64,000 nt of DNA from Nitrospiraceae bacterium. Lineage in GTDB: Bacteria > Nitrospirota > Thermodesulfovibrionia > UBA6902. The stretch is taken from NCBI GenBank assembly GCA_003599275.1, contig QZJG01000054.1, positions 1 through 64,000 on the forward strand, given 5' to 3'. Shown in pieces: positions 24,404 to 34,807 of the stretch (position 1 is the first letter of the stretch; each line of letters begins with the position of its first letter). Under the pieces are notes generated by a model, which did not search any database, had not been told where the DNA came from, and worked only from the letters and a program-made list of their open reading frames with translations. A program made the position numbers and the translations under genes.

Positions 24404-25186
24404 TCAGGAAAAGGACAACTGCAGCCGCTGTATTGATGTTGAAAAACCCGTCTTCGGATTTATCTCTACCACAACGCATGAAAGAAGGGCCTTGCCTTTC
24501 GCGGTTTCAAAACGGGTCGGTATCTGGGTGAGGAATTTTTGTATTATCTGTTCTTTTTTAACCCCTATGATCGAGTCGGCCGGGCCTGTCATCCCTGCAT
24601 CGCTGATAAACGCCGTGCCTCTGGGCAATATCTTTTCGTCAGCCGTCTGGACATGGGTATGCGTGCCTATGACCGCACTCACTTCTCCATCAAGAAACCA
24701 TCCGATTGCAGACTTCTCCGAAGTGGCCTCCGCGTGCATATCGACTATGATGACCTTTGTCTCCTTCTTCAGCTCCACAAGTTCTCTCTGCGCAGTCATG
24801 AAGGGGCAGTCAAGCTGGTTCATGAATACCCTGCCGGAGAGATTGAGGACAGCGACCTTCTCTCCTCCGGGGGTGTTCATGACAATACTGCCGAATCCGG
24901 GGACGCCCGCCGGATAATTCGCGGGCCTTAGCAAGCGGCTTTCTTTGGCGATATATGTCAGCGCTTCTTTTTTGTCCCAAATATGGTTCCCGGAAGTAAG
25001 GACGTCTACCCCGAGAGATAATATCTCTTCGCCCACAGCCTGAGTGACCCCGAAACCGCCGGCGGCATTTTCGGCATTTGCTATCACAAAATCAATCTTC
25101 AGTTTACTGACAAGGCCGGGAAGCCCTTCCTTTACGGCATCCCTGCCGGGATTGCCTACGATGTCACCGATAAACAGGATTTTCAT
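24404..25186 (-). CDS. ymdB: YmdB-family metallophosphoesterase
   Basis: Dinuclear-metal phosphodiesterase of the TIGR00282/YmdB group, reported in Bacillus to cleave 2',3'-cyclic nucleotides and to affect RNase Y. The 260-aa protein shows the metal-site motifs GDIVGNPGRDAV (7-18), NAENAAGG, TSGNHIWDKKE, VDMHAEATSEK and GTHTHVQTAD. It is the next gene after rny on the same strand, the conserved pairing for this family. Confidence 0.93.
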   Translation of the reverse strand: MKILFIGDIVGNPGRDAVKEGLPGLVSKLKIDFVIANAENAAGGFGVTQAVGEEILSLGVDVLTSGNHIWDKKEALTYIAKESRLLRPANYPAGVPGFGSIVMNTPGGEKVAVLNLSGRVFMNQLDCPFMTAQRELVELKKETKVIIVDMHAEATSEKSAIGWFLDGEVSAVIGTHTHVQTADEKILPRGTAFISDAGMTGPADSIIGVKKEQIIQKFLTQIPTRFETAKGKALLSCVVVEINPKTGFSTSIQRLQLSFS

Positions 25187-25222
25187 AATCTTGGTAAAAG
25201 CTGATAGCCGACGGCTATCAGC

Positions 25223-26788
25223 TTATTTTGCATATTCCACAAACCTTGATTCTCTTATCACGGTAACTTTTATCTGCCCCGGATAAGTAAGCTGGTCCTC
25301 GATCTTCTTGGCGAGGGTCCTCGATATCTGCGCGCACAATTCGTCGTTTACTTCCTCCGGCTTTACTATTATCCTCACTTCCCTGCCGGCCTGTATCGCA
25401 TACGACCTGTTTACGCCTTCAACCGATGTAGCTATCTCTTCAAGTTTTTCGACCCGTTTCACATAATCCGTTAAGGTCTCTTTTCTCGCACCCGGTCTTG
25501 CGGCTGAAAGTGCGTCAGCCGCGGCCACAAGGGACGCCTCAACAGTCGTCGGATCGCCTTCTCCGTGATGGACCGCGATAGCATTGACGACTTTGGCGTT
25601 CTCTCCATACTTCCTGGCCATATCGGCCCCTATACCCTGATGCGTGCCTTCAATCTCATGGTCGATGGCCTTCCCGATGTCGTGAAGAATGCCCGCCCTT
25701 TTTGCAAGTTTTGGGTCCACCTTCAGCTCTCCAGCCATAATGCCGGCAAGGTACGCTACTTCCCTTGAATGCTGAAGGACATTCTGCCCGTATGACGTCC
25801 TGTATTTCAGCCTCCCGATCAGCCTTACAAGCTCATGATGTATGCCGTGAAGTCCGAGATCAAAAACCGCCTTTTCCCCTTCTTCCTTTATAGTCGAATC
25901 TATTTCCTTCCTGACTTTTTCAACAATTTCTTCGATCCTCGCAGGGTGGATCCTTCCATCGGTTATAAGGCGTTCCAGCGAGATCCTCGCTATCTCCCTG
26001 CGAACGGGATCAAAAGAGGAAAGTATGACGGTCTCCGGGGTATCGTCCACAATAAACTCCACTCCCGTGGCCGCTTCGAGGGTCCTTATGTTCCTTCCCT
26101 CTCTACCTATTATCCTTCCCTTCATTTCGTCGCTGGGGAGACTGACCGACGAAATAGTGTAATCGGCTACATACTCGTTTGAATAGCGTTGGATGGCCAG
26201 GCTCAATATCTCTCTGGCTTTCCGGTCTGCGGCCTCGGCGGCCTCATCTTCGATGCGCTTTGCCAGCTTGGCGGCCTCAAACCTCGACTCCTCCTCTACC
26301 CGTCCGAGGAGCTCTTTTCTTGCATCCTCAACGGACAGGCCTGAAAGCTGCGCCAATACTTCATTCTGTTTTTTCAGAAGCGTTTCATAATTTGACTCTT
26401 TCTCCTGTAATCCCTTCTCCCTGTTGCCGAGCTCTCTTTCTCTCTTGCTGAAGAAATTTTCCTTTCTTTCAAGCTGTTCGATTTTTCTGTCGAACATCTC
26501 TTCTCTCTGCCTCAGTCTTTTCTCGACCGCATTAAGCTCCGAGCGCCTCTCCTTCAATTCCTTTTCGGCCTCGGTCTTCAGGCGTAATACCGTGTCCGTA
26601 GCTTCGAGATGTGCTTCTTTTTTAACATTGTTGGCCTCTTTTTCAGCGTCCTGCAAAAGTTTTTGCGCGTGCTGCTCTATTTCTTTGGACTTCTTGGTCA
26701 TGTTGACTTTAAAGTACAGGAATGACAGAACAAAACCGGCGGCAAGCGCTGCAACAAGAACAACAACGAGATACGACGTGCTGATCAT
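25223..26788 (-). CDS. rny: ribonuclease Y
   Basis: Membrane-anchored endoribonuclease that starts mRNA decay. The 521-aa protein has an N-terminal helix (about 5-27), a long coiled coil (about 30-200), a KH domain ([24 protein letters not shown]) and an HD domain with [12 protein letters not shown] and HHGEGDP. All catalytic residues are visible. The start overlaps the rarA stop by one base (TAATG), so rarA-rny-ymdB read as one operon. Confidence 0.97.
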   Translation of the reverse strand: MISTSYLVVVLVAALAAGFVLSFLYFKVNMTKKSKEIEQHAQKLLQDAEKEANNVKKEAHLEATDTVLRLKTEAEKELKERRSELNAVEKRLRQREEMFDRKIEQLERKENFFSKRERELGNREKGLQEKESNYETLLKKQNEVLAQLSGLSVEDARKELLGRVEEESRFEAAKLAKRIEDEAAEAADRKAREILSLAIQRYSNEYVADYTISSVSLPSDEMKGRIIGREGRNIRTLEAATGVEFIVDDTPETVILSSFDPVRREIARISLERLITDGRIHPARIEEIVEKVRKEIDSTIKEEGEKAVFDLGLHGIHHELVRLIGRLKYRTSYGQNVLQHSREVAYLAGIMAGELKVDPKLAKRAGILHDIGKAIDHEIEGTHQGIGADMARKYGENAKVVNAIAVHHGEGDPTTVEASLVAAADALSAARPGARKETLTDYVKRVEKLEEIATSVEGVNRSYAIQAGREVRIIVKPEEVNDELCAQISRTLAKKIEDQLTYPGQIKVTVIRESRFVEYAK

Positions 26789-28053
26789 TATTTGCTCCTC
26801 CTTTTACTTAGTCTCCTCTTGAATATTTTTTCGAATCCCTGATCGGATGGAAAAAATAAACTTTTGTTAGCAGCAAGATATTGCTGCTCCACATAATTCC
26901 CCCTGTAATCATGGGGGTACTTATATCCGACGCCCGCGCCTAAACGCGACGCCTCTTTGTAATTGGCGCTCTTAAGGTGTTCCGGTACGGGAGAAAGCCT
27001 CTGCTCCCTGACGCATGCCAGCGCATTGTCTATCCCCTTATAGGAAGCGTTGCTTTTGGGGGACAGCGTCACATAAATCGCAGCCTGGGCCAGAGGGATG
27101 CGCCCTTCCGGCATGCCGATTGATTCGACCGCATGCAAAGCGGCCACCGCCAGCTCAAGTGCCCTGGGGTCTGCATTTCCTACGTCTTCGGATGCGCAGA
27201 TTATAAGCCTCCGGGCTATGTAAAGCGGGTCTTCTCCTGCCTCTATCATCTTTGCAAGCCAGTAGAGGACTGCGTCAGGGTCGCCGCCCCTCATACTTTT
27301 TATGAAGGCCGAGATTGTATCATAATGCTCATCCTCACTGTAATAAAGGGACTTCTTTTGAAGCACCTCTTTTGCGAGGTTGATATCATAAACGGCGCGG
27401 CCCGTGCTCTTCATGATAAAGACCCCCATTTCGAGGGCGTTCAGCGCCCTTCTCGCATCGCCTTCGGACGAAGTGGCGATAAAATCAGCGGCATCGGCTT
27501 CGAGTGTGACATCCATTTCTCCAAGGCCGTTCTCCCTGTCCTTTAATGCCTTCTCAAGCAAAAACATGATCTCGGACTTCTTCAGCGGAAAAAACTGGAA
27601 AATCATAGACCTCGAAGACAAGGCAGGGATGATGGAGAAAAAAGGGTTCTGCGTGGACGCGCCTATAAGCGTTACTACCCCGTTTTCGACATCGGGCAGC
27701 AGAGCGTCCTGCTGGAGCTTGTTGAACCGGTGGATCTCATCAATAAAAAGGATGGCCCTGTCCGTTCCCCTCGCTTCTCTTAACGCCTCTTTAATGTCGC
27801 TTATTCCTGCAGTGACCGCATTGATGGAAATAAAATGCGCACGGGTCTTTCCGGCTATGATATGCGCGAGGGCAGTCTTGCCGGTCCCGGGAGGGCCATA
27901 CAATATAAGTGAAACTATTGCATCTCTTTCTATGGCTTCCCGAAGAGCTTTCCCCCGACCGAGTATATGCGACTGGCCTATAAATTCATCCAGCTTCCGA
28001 GGCTGCATTTTCCATGCAAGGGGGGCCTTTCTTTCCGACTTCAACAATTCCAT
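26788..28053 (-). CDS. rarA: replication-associated recombination ATPase RarA
   Basis: AAA+ protein of the RarA/MgsA/WRNIP1 family, acting at stalled replication forks. The 421-aa protein has Walker [10 protein letters not shown] (about 53-61), Walker [12 protein letters not shown], sensor 1 [11 protein letters not shown], and the C-terminal tetramerisation region ([41 protein letters not shown]-like end). It lies downstream of a probable 6S RNA gene on the same strand. Confidence 0.96.
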   Translation of the reverse strand: MELLKSERKAPLAWKMQPRKLDEFIGQSHILGRGKALREAIERDAIVSLILYGPPGTGKTALAHIIAGKTRAHFISINAVTAGISDIKEALREARGTDRAILFIDEIHRFNKLQQDALLPDVENGVVTLIGASTQNPFFSIIPALSSRSMIFQFFPLKKSEIMFLLEKALKDRENGLGEMDVTLEADAADFIATSSEGDARRALNALEMGVFIMKSTGRAVYDINLAKEVLQKKSLYYSEDEHYDTISAFIKSMRGGDPDAVLYWLAKMIEAGEDPLYIARRLIICASEDVGNADPRALELAVAALHAVESIGMPEGRIPLAQAAIYVTLSPKSNASYKGIDNALACVREQRLSPVPEHLKSANYKEASRLGAGVGYKYPHDYRGNYVEQQYLAANKSLFFPSDQGFEKIFKRRLSKRRSK

Positions 28054-28331
28054 TTTTGAGGGGTTTCCCCCTACCTCCAGGATGCAGCATGCGGCGACAT
28101 GGAAGGGCGTTGAGACAGAGAGGTTCTCTTACCGGCAGGACCAAGCTACAAAATACTGTAACTCTATTCTTATCAACCTCGGAATCATCCAGTTATATCT
28201 ACATTCTTTAACATGTAAAAAATAAATGTTTTTTTACGAGGTATTGTATCTTTATAATTATCCATACCAGAGAAACCTTCACTGTCAAAACTGATAACCA
28301 CTGTCTTTCCCGCAACTGCGGAATAAAGGAA

Positions 28332-28506
28332 CCCACCTTGCCGTGTTAAGAGAAAAACTTGTATCCCTGTTTTCACAGGTGGGCGCCTTGAGAGCATGAT
28401 CAGGCATTTCCCCTTCGGGCTGCACAACACATGCTTTACGCCGGCCCCCTAAATTATCCAATTGTCGGAACAAGTTTTTCTCTCTTCTCACTAACAAGGC
28501 AGGTAC
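28332..28506 (-). ncRNA. ssrS: probable 6S RNA
   Basis: The gene-free 540 bases upstream of rarA hold a structured RNA on the minus strand. GAGAAAAACTTGT at the 5' side pairs perfectly over 13 bases with ACAAGTTTTTCTC at the 3' side, extended by CCTTG/CAAGG. The middle folds into a long irregular hairpin (AGCAUG with CAUGCU; CCCGAAGGGG apical). The 3' half of the central bubble carries a small CACCUGUGAAAACAGGGAUACA hairpin, like the equivalent hairpin in E. coli 6S RNA. Size and shape (closing stem, large bubble, terminal stem) fit 6S RNA, and a 6S gene near rarA is known from Bacillus. Ends are approximate. Confidence 0.6.
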
Positions 28507-28593
28507 ATCTCCTTCTTTCATTCTTTTTAATGTTTATTTTTTATAACAGAAAACCTACCCTTTAATCAAGCAAAGTTACAACCGCAAAAAACA

Positions 28594-29472
28594 CTACTTG
28601 GACACAACGCCATAATTTATAAGAACGTTTTTTAATTTCTCTCTATTTTCGCCGCTCATCGGACATAGGGGAAGCCTGAATTCCTCCTGTATTTTGCCCA
28701 TGATGCTCAATGCGGTCTTTGCCGGAATCGGATTCGTCTCGATAAACATTGCCTGGTTTAGCGGTTCAAGTTTGTAATGTAACCTTCTGGCCTCTTCAAT
28801 CTTCCCGTCCTCCCATGCCTTTACCATGGCTGAAACATCACGCGGGGCAATATTGGCCGAAACGGAGATGACCCCCTTCCCTCCAAGCGCCAACATCGGA
28901 AAAGTTGTAAAGTCATCGCCTGAGATAACTGTCATCCTGTCGCCGCAGAGGCGAATGATGTCGCTTGCCTGTCTCATGTCACCTGTAGCTTCCTTGATTC
29001 CGACGATGTTCTTTATCTCGGCAAGCCTCGCCACCGTTTGCGGGAGTATGTTTATGGCAGTGCGGCCGGGCACATTGTAAAGGAGGATGGGTATATCAAC
29101 AGCTTCAGCAACCGCCCTGTAATGCCTGTATAGTCCTTCCTGTGTAGGCTTATTGTAGTAAGGCGCCACGAGGAGTGCCCCGTCTGCTCCCATCTCTTCC
29201 GCCTTTTGGGTAATCATAATTGTTTCATCGGTTGCATTTGCCCCTGTTCCGGCTATAACAGGGACCCTCTTGTTGACAGTTTTTATGGCAATCTCAATAA
29301 CCCTGTAGTGCTCATCATAATCCAGGGTGGCAGATTCCCCGGTTGTGCCGCACGGCACTATGGCATTGGTCCCTTCGGAAATATGCCACTCGATCAGTTC
29401 ACTTAGAGCTTTTTCGTCAATTTTCTTGTCCCTGAACGGAGTAACTATCGCAACAATTGACCCCTTAAACAT
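28594..29472 (-). CDS. dapA: 4-hydroxy-tetrahydrodipicolinate synthase
   Basis: Condenses pyruvate with aspartate semialdehyde in the diaminopimelate route to lysine and peptidoglycan. The 292-aa TIM barrel has GTTGESATL (about 42-50), the catalytic Tyr in LYNVPGRT, the Schiff-base Lys in VGIKEATGD (about 161) and GDD in ISGDDFTTFP. All fit true DapA rather than a sialate lyase. It is a single gene with no dapB neighbour. Its presence argues that lysine is made by the DAP pathway here, which bears on the homocitrate-synthase-like gene at 33.5 kb. Confidence 0.94.
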   Translation of the reverse strand: MFKGSIVAIVTPFRDKKIDEKALSELIEWHISEGTNAIVPCGTTGESATLDYDEHYRVIEIAIKTVNKRVPVIAGTGANATDETIMITQKAEEMGADGALLVAPYYNKPTQEGLYRHYRAVAEAVDIPILLYNVPGRTAINILPQTVARLAEIKNIVGIKEATGDMRQASDIIRLCGDRMTVISGDDFTTFPMLALGGKGVISVSANIAPRDVSAMVKAWEDGKIEEARRLHYKLEPLNQAMFIETNPIPAKTALSIMGKIQEEFRLPLCPMSGENREKLKNVLINYGVVSK

Positions 29473-29607
29473 AATTCCTCCCGTTACTTTTAAATTTTTT
29501 CGAGCTTAAAGTTTATGGTAAATTTTCATTAAGGTCAAGCAAAAGATTAACTAAATTATAAATTGATCCGGCAAATTATACAATCAGTGAAGCGCTTAAG
29601 ACGGGAA

Positions 29608-29637
29608 TTGACACTTATCGTCTTTTTCTGATATTGT
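29608..29637 (+). promoter_or_regulatory. promoter candidate giving a near-leaderless tatA transcript
   Basis: TTGACA (29608-29613) and TATTGT (29632-29637) with 18 bases between. Transcription would begin about at the tatA ATG (29646), and no Shine-Dalgarno is visible, so the mRNA may be leaderless. Confidence 0.4.
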
Positions 29638-29645
29638 TCAATGAA

Positions 29646-30017
29646 ATGTTCGACCTCGGCGCACAAGAGCTTATAGTAATCTTTATCGTAGCCTTCCTGG
29701 TTTTCGGACCCAAGAGACTGCCCGAATTGGGACGGACACTTGGGAAAGGTATGAGGGAGCTCAAGGTTGCCATGCGCAATGTGAAAAACTCTCTGGATGA
29801 ATCGGACTTAAACATATCAAAAGATATAAATGCAGCAAAGTCTGATATCGAGAAATCTTTTAAAGATGCGGTAGTACCTGATATTGACATAAAACCTGAT
29901 ACTGATAAAAAAGAAGCAGCCAAAGAAGAACCGAAGGTGGAAAATCAGGCGGGGGACTTACAGGCAAACGCCGTTGAGGAGAAAAAGGCAACAACAGAAC
30001 CGGAAAAAGATGGATAA
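29646..30017 (+). CDS. twin-arginine translocase TatA/TatB subunit
   Basis: Pore or receptor component exporting folded proteins. The 123-aa protein has the short N-terminal helix and hinge (LIVIFIVAFLVFGPKRLPELGRTLGKGMRELK) followed by an amphipathic helix and a long charged tail. The length and Lys/Glu-rich tail could fit TatB, while FGPKRLPELGRTLGKG fits both. As the only such gene before tatC, it may serve both roles. ATG at 29646 is preferred to the TTG at 29634, which lies in the promoter. Confidence 0.88.
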   Translation: MFDLGAQELIVIFIVAFLVFGPKRLPELGRTLGKGMRELKVAMRNVKNSLDESDLNISKDINAAKSDIEKSFKDAVVPDIDIKPDTDKKEAAKEEPKVENQAGDLQANAVEEKKATTEPEKDG

Positions 30018-30792
30018 AGCCCCCCTCACAGAACACCTTTATGAATTAAGGAACAGGATCGTTGCCTCCCTGATAACAGTCGCCGTCACATTCGGCTTCT
30101 GTTTTTACAATTCTGAATATATCTTCGAGTTGCTGACTTCGCCAATGCGCCAGACCCTTGCTTTCTCCCTGAACAATCCTTATATATCCTTTATCCCCGC
30201 GCAAAATCCCAATATAGACCTTGTATTTCTTGCGCCGGCAGAGGCATTCTGGATGCACATGAAGATTGCCTTTATCAGCGCATTTATAATCAGTTCGCCG
30301 GTCATTTTCTGGGAAATCTGGAAATTTATCGCCCCCGGGCTTCACTCTAAAGAAAGAAAATATGCCGCCCCTTTCATTATTACCGCGACTTTTCTCTTTC
30401 TGATAGGCGCCATGTTTTGTTTTTTTATTGTCCTTCCTCTCGCAGTAGACTTTTTGCTTAACTACAAGACCCAGCATATCAAGCCGATGATTTCGGCGGA
30501 AAAATATATGGACTTCTGTCTTAAATTTATCATTGCCTTCGGGGCCATCTTTGAGCTGCCTGTCCTTATTATATTTCTTACAAGGATGGGACTTGTGACA
30601 ACTGCCTTTCTCGCAAAGCACAGGAAATATGCAATCCTTATCGCTTTTGTTATAGCTGCAATCCTGACCCCGACCCCTGACGCATTCAACCAGACCTTGA
30701 TGGCTGTGCCGATTTTAGTGCTTTATGAAGCGGGCATACTGGCGTCAAGAATTCTTAATATAAAGAAAAAACCTGAGGAAGGCAGCGCGTAA
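30010..30792 (+). CDS. tatC: twin-arginine translocase subunit TatC
   Basis: Six-helix membrane receptor for twin-arginine signal peptides. The ATG at 30010 (260 aa) gives MDKAPLTEHLYELRNRIVAS, the family N-terminus with the conserved LxELRxR. The ORF-track start at 29974 would lie inside tatA. FEIWKF-like and FGAIFELPVLIIFLTRMGLV segments are also typical. It overlaps the end of the tatA gene by 8 bases. Confidence 0.95.
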   Translation: MDKAPLTEHLYELRNRIVASLITVAVTFGFCFYNSEYIFELLTSPMRQTLAFSLNNPYISFIPAQNPNIDLVFLAPAEAFWMHMKIAFISAFIISSPVIFWEIWKFIAPGLHSKERKYAAPFIITATFLFLIGAMFCFFIVLPLAVDFLLNYKTQHIKPMISAEKYMDFCLKFIIAFGAIFELPVLIIFLTRMGLVTTAFLAKHRKYAILIAFVIAAILTPTPDAFNQTLMAVPILVLYEAGILASRILNIKKKPEEGSA

Positions 30793-30794
30793 GT

Positions 30795-31043
30795 TTAACT
30801 GCCGGCTCCCGCCTTTATTCTTTTGTACCTGGTCTCGCCGACACATTCTTTTGCAAATGCGCACCAGTCGAGGCAGGATGGGCCGATCGTCCGCGTGTTT
30901 ATTTTACCGCAATGTTTACAGGCAGCCTCTGTCTCGTCACTCCAGATCTCTAATTCCTTGCCGCAGTGACGGCACTTAATGTCTTCAGGCTTGGGTTGCT
31001 TTATGTCTTTACTGCCGGGGCATTCGTTCTTGAACATCCGCAC
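30795..31043 (-). CDS. small double zinc-ribbon protein, unknown function
   Basis: The 82-aa protein has Cys pairs in IKCRHCGKELE and AACKHCGKINT, forming one zinc ribbon, plus a C-terminal GPSCLDWCAFAKECVGE with three further Cys. The N-terminal CPGSKDIKQPKPE precedes the ribbon. Proteins with this layout occur in anaerobic bacteria and archaea, but I know of no proven function. Its 3' end lies two bases from the tatC stop, so the two genes converge. Confidence 0.7.
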   Translation of the reverse strand: MRMFKNECPGSKDIKQPKPEDIKCRHCGKELEIWSDETEAACKHCGKINTRTIGPSCLDWCAFAKECVGETRYKRIKAGAGS

Positions 31044-31128
31044 CTCTTTTTATTTTTATAATATATCACAGGATATGGCATGAACATGATGCGGCTCATA
31101 AAAAAGGGAAGGCCGGGAGTGAGCCTGC

Positions 31129-32391
31129 CTACAGTTTTGTTATCTTCACCTTGTCTATTTTTTTGCCGTCCAGCTCGAGAATCAGAAATCTCAGGCCGTG
31201 GTACCGGAGCTGTTCCCCGACTTTCGGAAGACGCCCGAACAGGCCGAACAGCAAGCCGCCGATGGTGTGAAACTCTTCGCTGTCAAGCTCAATGCCCACA
31301 AGCTCATTGATTTCATCTATTCCGGTTGAACCGGACACCACAAAGGTCCTCTCATCAACAACTTCAACCTCTTTTTCCGCCTCAATAGCCTCAAATTCAT
31401 CCTGGAGCCCGCCGACTATTTCTTCCATGATGTCTTCGAGCGTTATGAGTCCTGCCGTGCCTCCGTGTTCATCCAGAACAATGGCAATCTGGAATTTATT
31501 TTTCTGCATTTCATCGAGGAGCGCCGTTACCATTTTGCTTTCAGGAATATAATAAGCGTCTCTTATAAAGCTTCTGATTGGAGTATCAGGGGTAACTTCC
31601 TCCTTTGCCATTTTCCTTAAAATATCCTTGACATATAGTACGCCGATAATGTTGTCAACATTTTCCATGATGACGGGATAACGCGAATAACCCTCTTCAG
31701 AGACAAGTGAAAGCACATCACCGATGACCGCATGTTCCGTTATTGCCACTATCTCGGTCCTCGGTACCATCGCCTCCGTGACCTTCTTGTCTCCGAATGC
31801 AAAGACATTATGAAGCATCTCTTTTTCTTCTTTTTCGAGGGCCCCTTCCTCCTCCCCGATTGTAATCATCGACTTCATTTCTTCTTCTGTTAAAAACTGG
31901 GGCGCGGGTTTTATTTCCCCTCCGAACAGGCGGATGATGGAATTCGACAGCTTATTGAATATCCACACAAAAGGCGAGATTATTTTTATGAAAATCTCCA
32001 TCGGTCTTGCCAGAAACAGGGAGAGACCCTCCGCGTAAGTAACGCCGAAGGTCTTGGGTGTGAGTTCGCCGAAGACGACAGTCAGGATGGTTATTGCAAT
32101 GGTTGCTATGATGATGCCCTTGTCTTCTCCAAAATAGTTTATTGCCAGGGCCGTTCCGATGGAAGTTGCCAGGACAGTGAATAAATTACCTGAAAGGATT
32201 ACCGCGCTGAAAAGGCGGTCATGCTGATCGCGAAGCCTCTGGACGATTTCGGCGTTTTTGCTGCCTTTTTCAATGAGATGCCGCAATCTCATTCTGTTGA
32301 CGGAAATGAAAGCCACTTCCGAACTGGAAAGTATGGCAATAAAAATCAAGCAGATAATTATGAGGATAAAACCGAAGGTGTTAGTGTCCAT
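31129..32391 (-). CDS. CNNM/CorC-type transporter (HlyC/CorC family)
   Basis: The 420-aa protein has four N-terminal membrane helices of the CNNM (DUF21) domain (about 5-190), two CBS domains (about 205-325; MVPRTEIVAI, GVLYVKDILR) and a C-terminal CorC/HlyC domain (VVDERTFVVSGSTGIDEINE...HTIGGLLFGLFGRLP). Relatives take part in magnesium or cobalt export or resistance; the older name hemolysin is misleading. No neighbour clarifies the ion. Confidence 0.9.
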   Translation of the reverse strand: MDTNTFGFILIIICLIFIAILSSSEVAFISVNRMRLRHLIEKGSKNAEIVQRLRDQHDRLFSAVILSGNLFTVLATSIGTALAINYFGEDKGIIIATIAITILTVVFGELTPKTFGVTYAEGLSLFLARPMEIFIKIISPFVWIFNKLSNSIIRLFGGEIKPAPQFLTEEEMKSMITIGEEEGALEKEEKEMLHNVFAFGDKKVTEAMVPRTEIVAITEHAVIGDVLSLVSEEGYSRYPVIMENVDNIIGVLYVKDILRKMAKEEVTPDTPIRSFIRDAYYIPESKMVTALLDEMQKNKFQIAIVLDEHGGTAGLITLEDIMEEIVGGLQDEFEAIEAEKEVEVVDERTFVVSGSTGIDEINELVGIELDSEEFHTIGGLLFGLFGRLPKVGEQLRYHGLRFLILELDGKKIDKVKITKL

Positions 32392-32394
32392 TTA

Positions 32395-33474
32395 TCAGTT
32401 TGTGATCTTTGCAATGATGGCATCGGCGACCCCCGAAGTGGTTGCGGCAGTCGGGTCATCAGGTGTCGGCTTCATGTCATAAGTGACGTCTTTCCCCTCT
32501 TTAATTATAGAAGCTATCGCATTATCCAATTTCTCTGCTGCCGTGGTTTCGCCAAGATATCTTAACATCATAACGCCGCTTAGCATCATCGCAAGCGGGT
32601 TGACCTTGTTAAGCCCTTTATATTTGGGTGCGCTGCCGTGGGTCGCTTCGAAAACGGCATATTCACTGCCGAGGTTTGCGCCCGGAGCAAGCCCGAGTCC
32701 TCCGATCAACCCTGCGGCAAGGTCCGAAACAACATCTCCGTAGAGATTGGGCAGGACAAGCACATCGTAAAGCTCCGGTTTTTGAACAAGCTGCATACAC
32801 ATATTATCGATGATCCTGTCTTCGAATTCAATATCGGGATAGCCTTTGGCGACCTCTCTCGATACTTCAAGGAATAATCCGTCCGAGTGCTTCATGATAT
32901 TTGCCTTGTGCACGGAAGTCACTTTGCGCCTTTTGTTTTTCCTCGCGTATTCAAAGGCGAACTTCACGATACGCTCCGTGCCGTAGACTGAAATCGGCTT
33001 TATGCTGATTCCCGAATCAGGGCGTATGGCCTTGCCGGAAATATTTTTTACGAGATCAATAATCGCCTTTGCGCCTTCGGACCCCTTTTGAAATTCTATG
33101 CCGGCATAAAGGTCTTCTGTGTTTTCCCTGACGATAACAAGGTCGATATTTTCATATCTTGTCCTTGCGCCTTTGTAGGTCTTGCAGGGACGCAGGCAGC
33201 TATAAAGATCAAGGGCCTGTCTGAGCGTAACATTTACGCTCCTGAAGCCTGTGCCGACAGGCGTGGTGATCGGACCTTTGAGGGCGACCTTGTTTTTCCT
33301 GACAGAATCAAGGACCCGATCGGGAAGCGGATTCCCTTCCTGATGATACACGTCCTCTCCTGCGTTCTGTATGTCCCATTCAAACTGAATACCCGTAGCT
33401 TCAAGTACTCTTCTTACCGCCTCTGTTATCTCAGGCCCTGTGCCGTCGCCGGGGATCAATGTGATTTTGTACAT
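32395..33474 (-). CDS. NAD(P)-dependent isocitrate dehydrogenase-type enzyme
   Basis: Beta-decarboxylating dehydrogenase family. With ATG at 33474 (AAAGGA upstream) it is 359 aa, starting [16 protein letters not shown]. It carries [11 protein letters not shown], the YGTERI and [13 protein letters not shown] substrate-site segments, [27 protein letters not shown] and FEATHGSAP. The RENTE(D/G)LY segment and overall length fit the short NAD-type isocitrate dehydrogenase; isopropylmalate or homoisocitrate dehydrogenase is less likely. It follows a Re-citrate/homocitrate synthase homologue, making citrate-to-2-oxoglutarate synthesis the best reading. Confidence 0.83.
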   Translation of the reverse strand: MYKITLIPGDGTGPEITEAVRRVLEATGIQFEWDIQNAGEDVYHQEGNPLPDRVLDSVRKNKVALKGPITTPVGTGFRSVNVTLRQALDLYSCLRPCKTYKGARTRYENIDLVIVRENTEDLYAGIEFQKGSEGAKAIIDLVKNISGKAIRPDSGISIKPISVYGTERIVKFAFEYARKNKRRKVTSVHKANIMKHSDGLFLEVSREVAKGYPDIEFEDRIIDNMCMQLVQKPELYDVLVLPNLYGDVVSDLAAGLIGGLGLAPGANLGSEYAVFEATHGSAPKYKGLNKVNPLAMMLSGVMMLRYLGETTAAEKLDNAIASIIKEGKDVTYDMKPTPDDPTAATTSGVADAIIAKITN

Positions 33475-33496
33475 TATGTTGTCCTTTTCCTCGTTG

Positions 33497-34807
33497 TTAT
33501 TGTCCACTGTTCAAAAACTGCGGCGTGACCGTCAATATCTTACAGGCTGTTTCCGGATGCTCCGCAATAAACTTCAATTCGTCATCGGTAAGCGGTTTCT
33601 GGGTATGCAGGTTTGCATACTGGACGAGTTCAAGTATCCGCCTTGCCTCTTTGTCATCATTAAAATGGATACCGAGTTTGTCATAGACATGCCTGAAACC
33701 CTTAAGCCCGCCATATTCACCGGTCGTTATAAGCCTGCCTGTGTGAAGCAGCTCGGGCTCACCGCGGCCCACATCTTCCGGATCATAAAGCTCATAGTTG
33801 CGCCTGTCCTTTAAAGCGCCGTCAGCGTGGATCCCTGATTCGTGGGCAAAGGCATTGGCCCCTACACCGGCCTGGCATATAGGTATGGGGATGCCGAATG
33901 CATACGAACCGTAACGGGCAATTTTCCATGCTTTCCTGAGGTCTACGTGTTCATCGAGATGTATTTTTTCCGCAAAGCCATGTGAATATTTAAGCGCTAA
34001 AATTGTAGAGACAAGGTCGCAGTTACCGGCCCTTTCGCCGAAGCCGTTGATTGTTGTATTAATATAAGCGTCCACGCCGCTCTCGACAGCGCCCTGCGCG
34101 CCGGAAACCGACACGGCCTCTGCCATCCCGAGGTCATTGTGACAATGCATCTCAATCGGGAATTTTGTCGCCTCTGCAATCTGCTTGGTCCTCTGGTAGA
34201 TCGTTATGGGGTCGTCAGCTCCGAGCGTGTCGCAATATCTGAAGCGGTCGGCGCCGTTTTCTTTGCCCGCAATAGAGAACTCTATAAGCCTCCCGATATC
34301 AGTGCGGGAGGCGTCCTCGGCATTTATCCCTACGGTTTCAGCGCCGAGGGATTTAGCCAGCTTCAGCGCCTCAATCATTGAATTCAGGATATCACTCCAG
34401 GACTTTCTCCCCTGGAATTTTCCCTGTATCATGATGTCGGAGGTGGATATCGAGAGATTCAGGTGCCTGATATCCGGACAATTCCTGAAAGTAGACTCAA
34501 CGTCTTCCTTAACAGCCCTGCACCATCCTTCAAGATGCATCCTCTTAATGGCGCCTTTTCTGACAAGATCGAGGTTGGCGTTTATGTAATTTACCTCGTG
34601 CTTAAGTGTGGGGAATCCTATCTCGCTCTGAAACATCCCCATCTCGTCAAGGTAAATATTCAGCATCGTCTTGGCGAGTTTACTTAACAGAATGCGGGAG
34701 GTCTGTACACCGTCCCTGTTTGTGACATCTATGAGATAGATATTTTTCATCAACGCATATTTAACCATATCGCATGAAACGTTTACAACTGCGCCCTTTG
34801 AATTCAC
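33497..34807 (-). CDS. homocitrate synthase family protein, probable Re-citrate synthase
   Basis: DRE-TIM acyl-condensing enzyme: [14 protein letters not shown] at the N-terminus, [10 protein letters not shown] metal motif, [16 protein letters not shown] and [12 protein letters not shown]. The family includes NifV, homocitrate synthase and the Re-face citrate synthase of anaerobes. The adjacent isocitrate dehydrogenase, and the DapA route for lysine, favour Re-citrate synthase over lysine-pathway homocitrate synthase. A NifV role is not supported, because no nif genes are here. The start is uncertain: GTG 34807 is the ORF start, but ATG 34768 or 34750 ([11 protein letters not shown]) fits the family better. 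Confidence 0.75.
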   Translation of the reverse strand: MNSKGAVVNVSCDMVKYALMKNIYLIDVTNRDGVQTSRILLSKLAKTMLNIYLDEMGMFQSEIGFPTLKHEVNYINANLDLVRKGAIKRMHLEGWCRAVKEDVESTFRNCPDIRHLNLSISTSDIMIQGKFQGRKSWSDILNSMIEALKLAKSLGAETVGINAEDASRTDIGRLIEFSIAGKENGADRFRYCDTLGADDPITIYQRTKQIAEATKFPIEMHCHNDLGMAEAVSVSGAQGAVESGVDAYINTTINGFGERAGNCDLVSTILALKYSHGFAEKIHLDEHVDLRKAWKIARYGSYAFGIPIPICQAGVGANAFAHESGIHADGALKDRRNYELYDPEDVGRGEPELLHTGRLITTGEYGGLKGFRHVYDKLGIHFNDDKEARRILELVQYANLHTQKPLTDDELKFIAEHPETACKILTVTPQFLNSGQ

